Of a stretch of 17,592 nt of DNA, positions 7,062 to 14,507 are shown one piece after another. Each line of letters opens with the position of its first letter. Within the stretch, counting starts at the first letter, position 1. The stretch is from Actinomycetes bacterium (GTDB lineage Bacteria; Actinomycetota; Acidimicrobiia; Acidimicrobiales; SZUA-35): positions 1 through 17,592 of the forward strand of contig JAAETV010000543.1 in the NCBI GenBank assembly GCA_024227975.1. The letters run 5' to 3'. Below the pieces are notes generated by a model that worked only from the letters and a program-made list of their open reading frames with translations, was not told the DNA's origin and did no database searches. Made by a program: the position numbers and the translations under genes.

Positions 7062-7320
7062 GATCTGCTTCGGTCAGGAGTCGGTCGCCTTCATCGGTAT
7101 AGCTGAAGCCGCCACCTTCGGTACACCAGCTGTCGTCATCCCGTGGTTCGCCGGCCCCCCGAAGATCGAAGACGCCACCGTCGCTGATGTAGACATCGAA
7201 CCGATCGAACGAGTCGTCGACCCCATCCACGATGACCGTCCTATCGACGGTCACGATCCAGCACATCCCTACCTGTGATGCGGCCGGATGAATCAAGGTT
7301 CCCAGATGGGATTGGGACAT
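7048..7320 (-). CDS. Hypothetical acidic protein, possibly truncated
   Basis: A 90-codon frame. Coding-like third positions are strong from about Met19 (7266) onwards, so the real product may be the 72 residues starting MCWIVTVDRTVIVDGVD. It is Asp-rich with two cysteines (MCWIV and SWCTEGGG) that could pair, and repeated short beta-like segments such as DRFDVYISDGGVFDL. No signal peptide or membrane helix is visible, and no clear Shine-Dalgarno precedes either start. The composition resembles the C-terminal part of secreted actinobacterial proteins, so it may be a fragment whose N-terminus is lost. Function unknown. Confidence 0.4.
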   Translation of the reverse strand: MSQSHLGTLIHPAASQVGMCWIVTVDRTVIVDGVDDSFDRFDVYISDGGVFDLRGAGEPRDDDSWCTEGGGFSYTDEGDRLLTEADLTAG

Positions 7321-7360
7321 TGGCCCCTGTCGCTTGATCCCGCGGGCCCACGACAGTCAG

Positions 7361-7531
7361 ATGATGGACAAGTTGACTGCACGGCTCCTCGGTGGCATCG
7401 CACTTGCTGTCCTGGCAGCAGGGCTGATGGTATTCACCGAGGCCCCAAGCACTGGTCCGATCACGCTGTTGATCGCCGGAATCGCGTTGATCGCAACCTC
7501 GCGTCGAGCTCGGCGCGCTGCTGACAGCTGA
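7361..7531 (+). CDS. Small hypothetical membrane protein
   Basis: This 56-residue product begins MMDKLTARLLGG and contains two hydrophobic stretches, about residues 8-26 (RLLGGIALAVLAAGLMVF) and 33-47 (ITLLIAGIALIATS), then a basic tail SRRARRAADS. The frame is open 9 codons further up to a non-standard start, but the tandem ATG at 7361 begins the hydrophobic pattern. No Shine-Dalgarno is evident. It stands alone in a gene-poor stretch. Codon third positions look genuine. I do not recognise a family. Confidence 0.45.
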   Translation: MMDKLTARLLGGIALAVLAAGLMVFTEAPSTGPITLLIAGIALIATSRRARRAADS

Positions 7532-7784
7532 CATTTGCATTGGCAGACGGCTTCGTAGCCTTCTCACCCGATTGGTCGAAGCCGAGCTTCACGCCCGACT
7601 GTCACGGATCGACGATGCTCAATCGACCACGTCTGCTCCAAGATCCGCGCCGGCGCCGTTGCCATGCAGGATGCCACCGAGGACCTCCTCACCGCTTGGC
7701 CAGCAGGTGAAGACATCGCTCGCCACTGCATCCGGAGGTCTTCCAGCGCTCAGAGAGGTCCATCAGGGACATCGGTGCCGAGTA
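7532..7784 (+). other. No intact gene; probable frameshifted coding remnant
   Basis: No open frame of convincing length covers this interval. Short stretches with strong GC-rich third positions shift frame: about 7548-7615 reads SLLTRLVEAELHARLSRIDD, then about 7623-7740 in another frame reads DHVCSKIRAGAVAMQDATED and LLTAWPAGEDIARH. These look like pieces of one decayed plus-strand gene. No family was recognised. The following gene reads towards it from the right. Confidence 0.35.
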
Positions 7785-8249
7785 TCAGACTCGGAGTTCG
7801 TACAGCTCCGACCGGACCGCCTCGAGCACCGTCTCACCGTTCTGCGTCCGTGTGATGTCCCTCAGGCGTGCGACGCAGCGCCTCGGGTCTCCTGTAGGCC
7901 GCGCCTCGACAACCTCGCTCTGAACGGTAATCGTGTCTCCTGGGTACACGGGGCCTGTGAATCGCACATCCTCGAACCCGAGCAGGGCCACGAGGTAGAA
8001 GCCCTTCTCGGCCATCAGACCGCGAACGTCGCTCGAATTGGCGAGACCAATCGACGTGCTGAGGACACAGACTCCGGGCAGGATCCGCTCACCGAACTGG
8101 GTCGACTGCATCTGGACCGTATCCGTGTGAACCGGGCCGATGGTCCAATTGAGATTGACCAGAAGGCTGAAGTCGCCCTCCGTGATGGTTCGCCCGATAC
8201 TCGTGCGCTTCTCCCCGTAGGAGATTTCCTTCAGAAGCTGTTCCACCAC
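7785..8249 (-). CDS. MaoC-like dehydratase (hot-dog fold), atypical active site
   Basis: This protein of about 154 residues matches single-domain MaoC/R-specific hydratases in length. It shows SIGRTITEGDF near residues 17-27, PVHTD at the catalytic loop, ILPGVCVLS after it, and the late motif VRFTGPVYPGDTITV. Typical members hydrate trans-2-enoyl-CoA using Asp and His in GDxNPxHxD. Here His is kept but the Asp position reads Thr and the Asn reads Gly (NWTIGPVHTD), and the usual HGM is PGV. The start is uncertain: GTG codons at 8249 and 8246 follow GAGGGGG closely and give the family length, while the frame stays open to 8501. It lies 143 bases after the molybdopterin subunit on the same strand and may be co-transcribed. 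Fold call is firm; hydratase activity is in doubt. Confidence 0.8.
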   Translation of the reverse strand: MVEQLLKEISYGEKRTSIGRTITEGDFSLLVNLNWTIGPVHTDTVQMQSTQFGERILPGVCVLSTSIGLANSSDVRGLMAEKGFYLVALLGFEDVRFTGPVYPGDTITVQSEVVEARPTGDPRRCVARLRDITRTQNGETVLEAVRSELYELRV

Positions 8250-8392
8250 GCCCCCTCGCTGGATACTCGGACCGTGGGCCCGTGAGGACCGCTGTGTCAC
8301 CCCCACCAACTCAGCCTCATACCCGAGGAGTCGACCGTACCAGCGAGTGATCGAGCCAGCACGGCGGACGAGGTGCCGGCCTTTGGCGAGGG

Positions 8393-10603
8393 CTACGGCT
8401 GGTGCTTGTGTTGTTGGAGCTGGTACCAGATTTGTTCCGATGTCATCGGAGTGCGGTGCATTCGCACGCCGACTGCGTCGTGGATGGCGTTCGCCACACA
8501 AGCGGGGACGGGGATGAGTGGGGGCTCACCGATGGTCTTGGCTCCCCGGGGTCCGGCGGGATCGTGAGTGTCGACGAAGATCGCTTCGATAGGAACGGCG
8601 TCGGCGAAGGTCGCCACACGATTGTCGAGGAACCCAGGATTGAGCACCCGTCCTTGGGGATCGAGGGTCAGCTCCTCGGTGAGAGCCATCCCCAGACCCT
8701 GGGTGACACCCCCGATCACCTGACCCTCCGCCCCGTTCGGATTGAAGATATGCCCCAAGTCATGGGCGGCCCAGTATTGGAGGACAATGGCCTTGCCGGT
8801 CCAGGTGTCGACGCTGACACAGCAGCCGTGGGCCGAGAAGTTGTAGGCGGCGGAGACGTTTCCGTATCCGGATGGGTCGGGGATCACCACATTGTCAGGC
8901 TCGAACGTGCCTGAGACAGCCAGCTCATCGATTCGGCCGGCAGAGGCCGCGGCTGCCATGACGGCGATCGGCGTGACGTCGACTGCCAGATCCAGGTCGA
9001 TGGCCATCTCACCGCAGCGGACCCGAAGTCGCTGACAGGCGTCGATGGCGGCGCGTCCCGCGAATAGGGTTGTTCGGCTGGCGAAGTTGCCGAGCCCGTA
9101 TGGGCTGCGATTGCCATCGCCGAGCACGATCGACAGGATGCTCCGGTCGACCCCTAGCTCATCGGCAACGATGGTGGCCAGGACGTCGTTGGTACCGCAG
9201 CCGATCTCGACCTCACCCGACGCGACCGTGATCGTGCCGTCGGGGTGAGGCGTCAGCGTCACCTCATCACGGTCGAAACGGGGGTCATAGGCCCGACTGC
9301 TGATGCCATGTATGCATGTGGCCAGGCCATAGCCGATCCGGTAGCGCCGATCCGAGTCGGCGTTGGCCGGGCGGGCGAGCTTGTCGAACTCGATCCGAGT
9401 CTCGATCTCATCGAGGCAGACCTCCAGGCCAGAGCTTGCGATCTCCCACCCGTGCAGGGTGGTCTCACCGGCCGTGACGGTGTTGCGCCGCCTCATCTCG
9501 GCCGGCCCGATCCCGAGCCGGATCGCCAGCTCGTCGACCAGCTGCTCCTGGGCGAACACGGCTTGGGGAAGACCGAAGCCCCGGAAGCACTCCGACGGCA
9601 TGGTGTTGGTGTAGATGAGCTCGGTCGAGACCGAGACGGCGTCGTAGCGGTAGAGGTTGTCGGCCCGTATTGCGGCCGACACGGTGACCGAGGGGCCGTG
9701 CCCGGAGTAGGCGCCATTGTCGGCCTCGACGAACGTCTTCTTGGCGATGAGACGGCCCTCGGTGTCGGCACCGAGGGCCATGGTCATTCGCATTCCCAGG
9801 CGGCTTCGGCCCGCGATCATGTCGTCACGACGGGGGGTGATCATGGCTACGTCTCGCCCGAGCCGGTTGGCGAAGGCCAGGCAGATCAGGTGGGTCGGGT
9901 GCTCCCACTTGGCGCCGAATGACCCACCGATCTCCGGGGTCACGATGCGGACCTCGGCCCCCCATTCTCTGACGATCTGGCCATAGTCCTCTTGTAGGGC
10001 GACGGGGAAGTGGGTGCCGGTCACCAGTTCGAGGTGATCATCCATCACCCGGACGTAGGTGGCCCGGGGCTCCAGATAGGCATGGGGCACCGGAGCAGTA
10101 TCGAACGTCGCTTCGGCCCACTCGACAACCCGGTTGACCGCGGATTCCCAGTCTCCCCGGTCACAGCTGAACCGGGAGGCGACATTGCCGGGGCAGTCGC
10201 CGTGGATGTCAGGTTGAAGGGATCGGGCTTCATCTATGGTTGTAGCGGCCGGGAGCGGCGAGTACTCGATATCGAGGGCGGCCATCCCAGCCAAGAGAGC
10301 CTCTCGATCCACTGCGGCTATGGCGGCAACACCGTCACCGACATGACGGGCCGTCGAGGTGAGTACCGGCTCGTCGGAGATCAGCCGCCCCAGGGTGACA
10401 TCTGCGAAGTCCTCAGCGGTGAGGACGCCCACCACACCCGGCACCTTCAAGGTGTCGGTTGGGTCAATACGGAGGACACGGGCGTGAGCATGGGGGCTGC
10501 GGGCAACATCGACGACCAAGGCGTCGGTCGGGGCGAGGTCGGCCGCATACCGGGCCTGCCCGGTGGCCCGCTGGCGAATCGATGCAGAAGTCCACTCGGT
10601 CAT
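8393..10603 (-). CDS. Xanthine dehydrogenase family molybdopterin-binding subunit
   Basis: This is the large catalytic subunit of a molybdenum hydroxylase, 736 residues with the chosen start. It has the N-terminal a/b domain (TGQARYAADL, SPHAHARVLRID, then HVGDGVAAIAA), the HAYLEP motif (174-179), molybdopterin contact GGSFGAK (226-232), the active-site loop FRGFGLPQ (340-347), the QGLGMALTEE segment, and catalytic Glu693 in TIGEPPL. Such enzymes hydroxylate an aldehyde, N-heterocycle or aryl-CoA carbon with water. The loop is neither the AYxCSFR of form I nor the AYRGAGR of form II CO dehydrogenase. By eye the two purine-binding residues of bovine xanthine oxidase (Glu802, Arg880) are not kept. 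The ATG at 10603 overlaps the [2Fe-2S] subunit stop in ATGA; the frame remains open upstream only as the shadow of that gene. Substrate unknown. Confidence 0.94.
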   Translation of the reverse strand: MTEWTSASIRQRATGQARYAADLAPTDALVVDVARSPHAHARVLRIDPTDTLKVPGVVGVLTAEDFADVTLGRLISDEPVLTSTARHVGDGVAAIAAVDREALLAGMAALDIEYSPLPAATTIDEARSLQPDIHGDCPGNVASRFSCDRGDWESAVNRVVEWAEATFDTAPVPHAYLEPRATYVRVMDDHLELVTGTHFPVALQEDYGQIVREWGAEVRIVTPEIGGSFGAKWEHPTHLICLAFANRLGRDVAMITPRRDDMIAGRSRLGMRMTMALGADTEGRLIAKKTFVEADNGAYSGHGPSVTVSAAIRADNLYRYDAVSVSTELIYTNTMPSECFRGFGLPQAVFAQEQLVDELAIRLGIGPAEMRRRNTVTAGETTLHGWEIASSGLEVCLDEIETRIEFDKLARPANADSDRRYRIGYGLATCIHGISSRAYDPRFDRDEVTLTPHPDGTITVASGEVEIGCGTNDVLATIVADELGVDRSILSIVLGDGNRSPYGLGNFASRTTLFAGRAAIDACQRLRVRCGEMAIDLDLAVDVTPIAVMAAAASAGRIDELAVSGTFEPDNVVIPDPSGYGNVSAAYNFSAHGCCVSVDTWTGKAIVLQYWAAHDLGHIFNPNGAEGQVIGGVTQGLGMALTEELTLDPQGRVLNPGFLDNRVATFADAVPIEAIFVDTHDPAGPRGAKTIGEPPLIPVPACVANAIHDAVGVRMHRTPMTSEQIWYQLQQHKHQP

Positions 10604-11127
10604 GTCTGACCAGCCGTTCGCTCTGTCTCGCTCGTTGCTCCCAACCCCGCTATGACCTCGGCCAACTGCTGGTAGCCCGTGCACCGGCAGATATTCCCCT
10701 CCAGCAGCTTGGCCTCGGATTCGCCCCCGGTCTCGGTACCCCCTTGCACCAGCCAGGCACTCATCACTGCGAATCCTGGGCTGCAGAAGCCACACTGCAC
10801 CCCACCCGTACTCTCACACCCGTTGGCAAAGCGATCGAGGTGATCCGCCCCCAGTCCTTCGACTGTCGTGATCGACCGGGAGGCGACAACCCCGCACAAG
10901 GTCAGGCACGAACAGATCGGCTCACCGTCGACCAACACCGTGCAAGCGCCACAATCACCCTCACTACAACCTTCCTTGGTACCGACGAGACGGAGCTCCG
11001 TGCGCAGGTAGTCGATGAGGCGCCGCCCCCGCCATTGGTCTGGAATAGCACAGGCCTTGCCGTTGACGGTGATGGTCTCGTCGTTCGTCGCGGAGGCCTG
11101 GGCCCTCTCTGCGCTGCTACCGGTCAA
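10600..11127 (-). CDS. [2Fe-2S] subunit of molybdenum hydroxylase
   Basis: This 175-residue small subunit carries two [2Fe-2S] clusters that pass electrons from the molybdopterin to FAD. The plant-ferredoxin-type cluster is bound by C54, C59, C62 and C74 (GCSEGDCGACTVLVDG to CSC). The second, helical-domain cluster is bound by C112, C115, C147 and C149 (QCGFCSPGF and NICRCTGY), with the Mo-facing Gln111. I use a TTG start at 11127 because it overlaps the FAD-subunit stop as TTGA, matching the 4-base overlaps elsewhere and giving the normal family length; the longer open frame upstream lies inside the FAD subunit. No Tat or Sec signal is seen, so the complex is cytoplasmic. Confidence 0.93.
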   Translation of the reverse strand: MTGSSAERAQASATNDETITVNGKACAIPDQWRGRRLIDYLRTELRLVGTKEGCSEGDCGACTVLVDGEPICSCLTLCGVVASRSITTVEGLGADHLDRFANGCESTGGVQCGFCSPGFAVMSAWLVQGGTETGGESEAKLLEGNICRCTGYQQLAEVIAGLGATSETERTAGQT

Positions 11128-12041
11128 TGGCCTACCCCAAGCTCTGAGTCGAGACCCCGGGCCCTGGCCGATGCCCGATCGATCGCTTCGACAACAAGGA
11201 CCCGAATGAGCTGACGCCGATAATCGGCAGAACAGCGATGGTCGGAGATGGGGGAGCACACTTCACTGGCCGCGTCGGCGACAGCTTCGACCCGATCGGT
11301 GATCGGAGCATGGCCCAGGAGCGAGTCGGCAACCGCCGAGGCGTCGATGACCGTCGGGCCAACGGCCCCAAGGGCCAGATCTACCGAGCGTATGGTTTCG
11401 CCGTCGGCCTCCAGCATCACTCGGGCTGCAACGGAGGCGAAGGCGAGGTCGATGGCGTTTCGCTCGGTGAAGCGACGATAGGCCGAGCCTTCACCCTGAC
11501 CCAACCGTTCGACTCTCACCCCGGTCACGATCTCGCTATCAACCAGAGCCGTCTGGCCTGGCCCCAGCAGGAAGTCCCTGACCCCAATCGCTCGTCGTGT
11601 CCCCGATGAGTCGACGGTGTCGACAATGGCGTTGTGAACGAAGAGGCCCGCGATCGTGTCGCCGGCCGGTGATGCCGTACACAGATTGCCGATGAGGGTC
11701 GCGCTATTGCGAAGCTGCACCGAGCCCACCTTCTGGGCTGCCTCGGCAATGGCCGCGATCCCGGATCGGAGCTCGGGATGGCGTACCAGGCGGGCCAGGG
11801 TGACAGCCCCGCCGATGGTGATCTCCCGATCGCCAATGTCGAGACGGCCGAGCTCAGCCACCCGTAGTGTTGACACCAGGTGGCGAGGCTCGCCCCGCTG
11901 GAGCGCAGCCAGCAGAACATCGCTGCCCCCGCCCATCGGACAGAAGCCGTCGGCTACCAACCGGGTGAGCTCCTCCACCGATGTCGGAGTACACAGCTCG
12001 AGTTCGGGGAGGTGGCTCGGGCGCAGGGCGGATGCGGTCAT
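11124..12041 (-). CDS. FAD-binding subunit of molybdenum hydroxylase
   Basis: This 305-residue medium subunit has the two FAD motifs of the CoxM/HcrB/XdhB group: PMGGGSD (35-41) and TLIGNLCTASPAGDT (115-129). The C-terminal CO-dehydrogenase flavoprotein domain includes FLLGPGQTAL and AYRRFTERNAIDLAFASVA. It lacks the extra cysteine-rich loop that carries a [4Fe-4S] cluster in 4-hydroxybenzoyl-CoA reductase HcrB. It is the first gene of the set, so the order is FAD, Fe-S, Mo, as in coxMSL. The ATG at 12041 has no good Shine-Dalgarno; a perfect TCCGA-TGA-TCGGA dyad lies 6 bases upstream. It is divergent from the ligase operon. Confidence 0.93.
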   Translation of the reverse strand: MTASALRPSHLPELELCTPTSVEELTRLVADGFCPMGGGSDVLLAALQRGEPRHLVSTLRVAELGRLDIGDREITIGGAVTLARLVRHPELRSGIAAIAEAAQKVGSVQLRNSATLIGNLCTASPAGDTIAGLFVHNAIVDTVDSSGTRRAIGVRDFLLGPGQTALVDSEIVTGVRVERLGQGEGSAYRRFTERNAIDLAFASVAARVMLEADGETIRSVDLALGAVGPTVIDASAVADSLLGHAPITDRVEAVADAASEVCSPISDHRCSADYRRQLIRVLVVEAIDRASARARGLDSELGVGH

Positions 12042-12047
12042 TGTCGG

Positions 12048-12060
12048 TCCGATGATCGGA
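12048..12060. promoter_or_regulatory. Short dyad in the Mo hydroxylase / ligase divergent interval
   Basis: TCCGA and TCGGA flank a TGA, forming a perfect 5+3+5 palindrome just upstream of the FAD subunit ATG. The 136-base interval between the divergent operons must hold both promoters, but I see no convincing -35/-10 pair. The dyad could be a regulator site or chance in GC-rich DNA. Confidence 0.25.
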
Positions 12061-12177
12061 GGAACTGGTAGCGCCCAAAGCTACACCAGCCTCCTCTGGG
12101 TACCCGCAGACGCCGGTCTGGTACGTTTGCAGCGGATCGCCGGGACGAGCCTGGCGAATTTCTGGGAGAGTTCTCGC

Positions 12178-13719
12178 ATGCCGATCGTCGGATCGCCTCT
12201 TGGTTCGCTGGAGCCATACCCCGAGTTGTCGGTTTCCGAGCTCTTCGACCGTTCTGTCTCCCGGTGGGGGAATCGTGTCGCCCTCGTCGATGGTGTGTCG
12301 GGGGCCGAGTACACCTATTCCGTGCTCGGCCAGGCCGTTGCCGGGGTCGGACGATCACTTCAAGACGAAGGGGTCGAGCCCGGCGACTGCATCGCCATCA
12401 TTGCCGCCAATTCCCCTGAGTGGATTGTCGCCTTCTTTGGGGCTCAGGCCGCGGGGGCATCGGTCACCACTCTCAACCCGCTCTACACCAAGCGTGAAAT
12501 CGAACATCAGCTCGACGACTCCGGGGCCACTCTGGTCATGGCTGGGGCGGAGGGGGCAGAGGAAGTCAGAGCAGCATGGGCCAAGCCTGACCACTTCCAC
12601 CTCGTATCCGACGTCTGGGAACTGGCGGCGCGGGCTGGCGGCGCCCCACACCCGATCACCATCGACCCCAGGACCGACGTCGCCGCCCTTCCCTACTCAT
12701 CGGGCACGACCGGGATGCCGAAAGGGGTGATGCTGAGCCACTTCAACCTCGTTGCCAACGCCCACCAGCTGTTGGCCCCAGGACCAGTTGTGGAGTCCTC
12801 GGTGATGATCGACTTCCTCCCTTTCTTCCACATCTACGGGATGGTCGGGCTGATGACCATCGGTCTGGTCGCCGGGGCCAAGCAGGTCGTGATGCCGGGG
12901 TTCGATCGGGAGCTGTTCACCCGGCTGGTCGCCGAGCACCGGGCAACGAACCTCTTCGTCGTACCACCGGTAATGCTCGAACTGGCCGGGGGAATGGACG
13001 CCGACTGGTCGAGCGTCGGCCATATCCAGACCGCAGCCGCACCGGTGGCGACCCACATCATCGAAGCGGTCGAGGAGATCTGTGGCGCAGAGGTGTACGA
13101 GGGGTACGGGCTGACCGAGGCCAGTCCGGCCACGAACTCGACGAGATCGGGGCCGATCAAGCGGGGCACGGTCGGCCAAGCCCTCCCCGACACACGCTTG
13201 AAGGTTGTCGACCTAGAGACCCGCCAGGAGGTGGCCCCGGGTGTTCTCGGCGAACTGTTGGTCCAGGGTCCTCAGGTCATGCTCGGCTATCTGGGCCAGC
13301 CTGAAGCGACTGCCAACACGATCGTCGAGGACTCAACTGGCCGCTGGCTGTGTACCGGCGACATCGTCACGATGGACGAGGAGGGCTATGTCACCCTGCG
13401 GGATCGGGCCAAGGAGATGATCAAGTACCGGGCCTACCAGGTGGCCCCAGCCGAGCTCGAATCGGTCCTGCTGGAGCACCCCGACATAACCGATGCCGCC
13501 GTCGTCCCCCGCCTGGTCGGCGGTGCGGACGGAGAGATACCGAAGGCGTTCGTGGTGAGAGCAGAGGGAGCGGAGCTGGCGGCAGACGAAGTCATGGCTC
13601 ATGTGAGCGAGCGGGTCGCCCCATATAAGAAGGTACGCGAGGTCGAGTTCATCGACTCGGTTCCCAAGAGTCCCACCGGCAAGATCCTTCGTCGCGAACT
13701 CAAAGAGAGTGCTTCATGA
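12178..13719 (+). CDS. AMP-dependent acyl-CoA synthetase/ligase (4-coumarate-CoA ligase-like)
   Basis: This 513-residue ANL-family enzyme activates a carboxylic acid with ATP to an acyl-adenylate and then to the CoA thioester. Motifs in order: phosphate loop YSSGTTGMPKGV (173-184), FLPFFHIYGM, the YEGYGLTE motif (307-314), CTGD (392-395), the hinge region with LRDRAKEMIKYRAYQVAP, and catalytic Lys502 in SPTGKILRREL. The arrangement resembles 4-coumarate/aryl-CoA or medium-chain ligases. The ATG at 12178 is supported by GGGAGAG (12164-12170) at 7 bases spacing and by family length; the open frame upstream is antisense to the FAD subunit. It is the first gene of a four-gene operon. The acid is unknown. 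Confidence 0.94.
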   Translation: MPIVGSPLGSLEPYPELSVSELFDRSVSRWGNRVALVDGVSGAEYTYSVLGQAVAGVGRSLQDEGVEPGDCIAIIAANSPEWIVAFFGAQAAGASVTTLNPLYTKREIEHQLDDSGATLVMAGAEGAEEVRAAWAKPDHFHLVSDVWELAARAGGAPHPITIDPRTDVAALPYSSGTTGMPKGVMLSHFNLVANAHQLLAPGPVVESSVMIDFLPFFHIYGMVGLMTIGLVAGAKQVVMPGFDRELFTRLVAEHRATNLFVVPPVMLELAGGMDADWSSVGHIQTAAAPVATHIIEAVEEICGAEVYEGYGLTEASPATNSTRSGPIKRGTVGQALPDTRLKVVDLETRQEVAPGVLGELLVQGPQVMLGYLGQPEATANTIVEDSTGRWLCTGDIVTMDEEGYVTLRDRAKEMIKYRAYQVAPAELESVLLEHPDITDAAVVPRLVGGADGEIPKAFVVRAEGAELAADEVMAHVSERVAPYKKVREVEFIDSVPKSPTGKILRRELKESAS

Positions 13720-14507
13720 CCCGTCACGAGCTCGGCGACATCAGCGTCAACTATCACCGGCAGGGCTCGGGGCCGGCCGTGGTTTTGCTCCACGGCTTGG
13801 CCGAAGACCATTCCTCGTGGGATCCCGTCCTGGACCACCTGGCCGGTCATACCGTCTACGCCGTTGATCTCCGCGGCCATGGAACCACCACTGCCGGCGA
13901 TGGCCAGGGAACCCTTGCCCAGCTGAGCGCTGATCTCAGCCGATTCGTCGGCGAGTTGTCCGGTCCCGCCGTCGTGGTCGGCTACTCGCTGGGGGGAACC
14001 ATTGCCCTCAGAGCCGCCGTCCAAGCCGACGCCCCCATCGAGAGCCTCATAGTGGTCGCTGCCTCCTCCGTCGTCGGAGGGGCTGCCGCCGAGTTCTTTG
14101 CCGGCAGGATTGCCCAGATCGAGGCCGGTGATTGGGAGGGCTTTCGTGCCGGCCTGCGCGACGACACGGCTCAGCAGGTTGTCGGCGGTGCTGATATCGA
14201 GCTGCTGACGGCGGCTCGCCTCCAAGCCGTCGGGACCGGAGAAGGCTATGTCAACGCAGCCCGGGCCATGATCGGGGTTCGATCGGCCCCCCTGACTCCC
14301 GAGTTGGCAAAGGTCACCGTTCCGGTCGAGGTCATAGGTGGTGATCAGGATGTCTTCTGTCCCCGCAAGGCGGCCGACATGATCGTCGATGCCCTGACCG
14401 ACAGCCGCTACCACGAGATTCCCGATGCGGGTCACCTGATCTCGGTCGATCAACCCGAGCGCTACGGGCAACTGATCGCCGACCTCGTTCGGGGCCGGGC
14501 CCGATGA
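13716..14507 (+). CDS. Alpha/beta hydrolase
   Basis: This 263-residue cytoplasmic hydrolase has the oxyanion-hole motif LLHGLAEDHSSW (24-35), strand and loop VDLRGHG, nucleophile Ser91 in GYSLGG, acid Asp212 in GDQDVFCP and His240 in DAGHLIS, a complete catalytic triad. The cap region around residues 125-190 is helical. Its ATG overlaps the ligase stop in ATGA and its own stop overlaps the next start in ATGA, so it is translationally coupled on both sides. In the operon it may hydrolyse a CoA ester, a lactone, or a C-C bond of a ring-cleavage product; the sequence does not distinguish these. Confidence 0.93.
   Translation: MTRHELGDISVNYHRQGSGPAVVLLHGLAEDHSSWDPVLDHLAGHTVYAVDLRGHGTTTAGDGQGTLAQLSADLSRFVGELSGPAVVVGYSLGGTIALRAAVQADAPIESLIVVAASSVVGGAAAEFFAGRIAQIEAGDWEGFRAGLRDDTAQQVVGGADIELLTAARLQAVGTGEGYVNAARAMIGVRSAPLTPELAKVTVPVEVIGGDQDVFCPRKAADMIVDALTDSRYHEIPDAGHLISVDQPERYGQLIADLVRGRAR

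Noticed and set aside
8250..8501. N-terminal extension of the MaoC-like protein to 8501
   Set aside because: The extra 84 residues have no MaoC similarity, overlap the end of the Mo subunit by over 100 bases, and exceed the family length.
8393..12041. Assignment as CO dehydrogenase (coxMSL)
   Set aside because: Gene order matches, but the large-subunit loop is FRGFG, not the AYxCSFR or AYRGAGR of the two CO dehydrogenase forms.
11124..12041. Assignment as HcrB of 4-hydroxybenzoyl-CoA reductase
   Set aside because: The subunit lacks the additional cysteine-bearing [4Fe-4S] loop typical of HcrB, so the symbol was not used.
13599..14471. 290-codon minus-strand open frame
   Set aside because: It lies opposite the alpha/beta hydrolase with its complete catalytic triad. 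The minus-strand product has no recognisable domain and no ribosome site.
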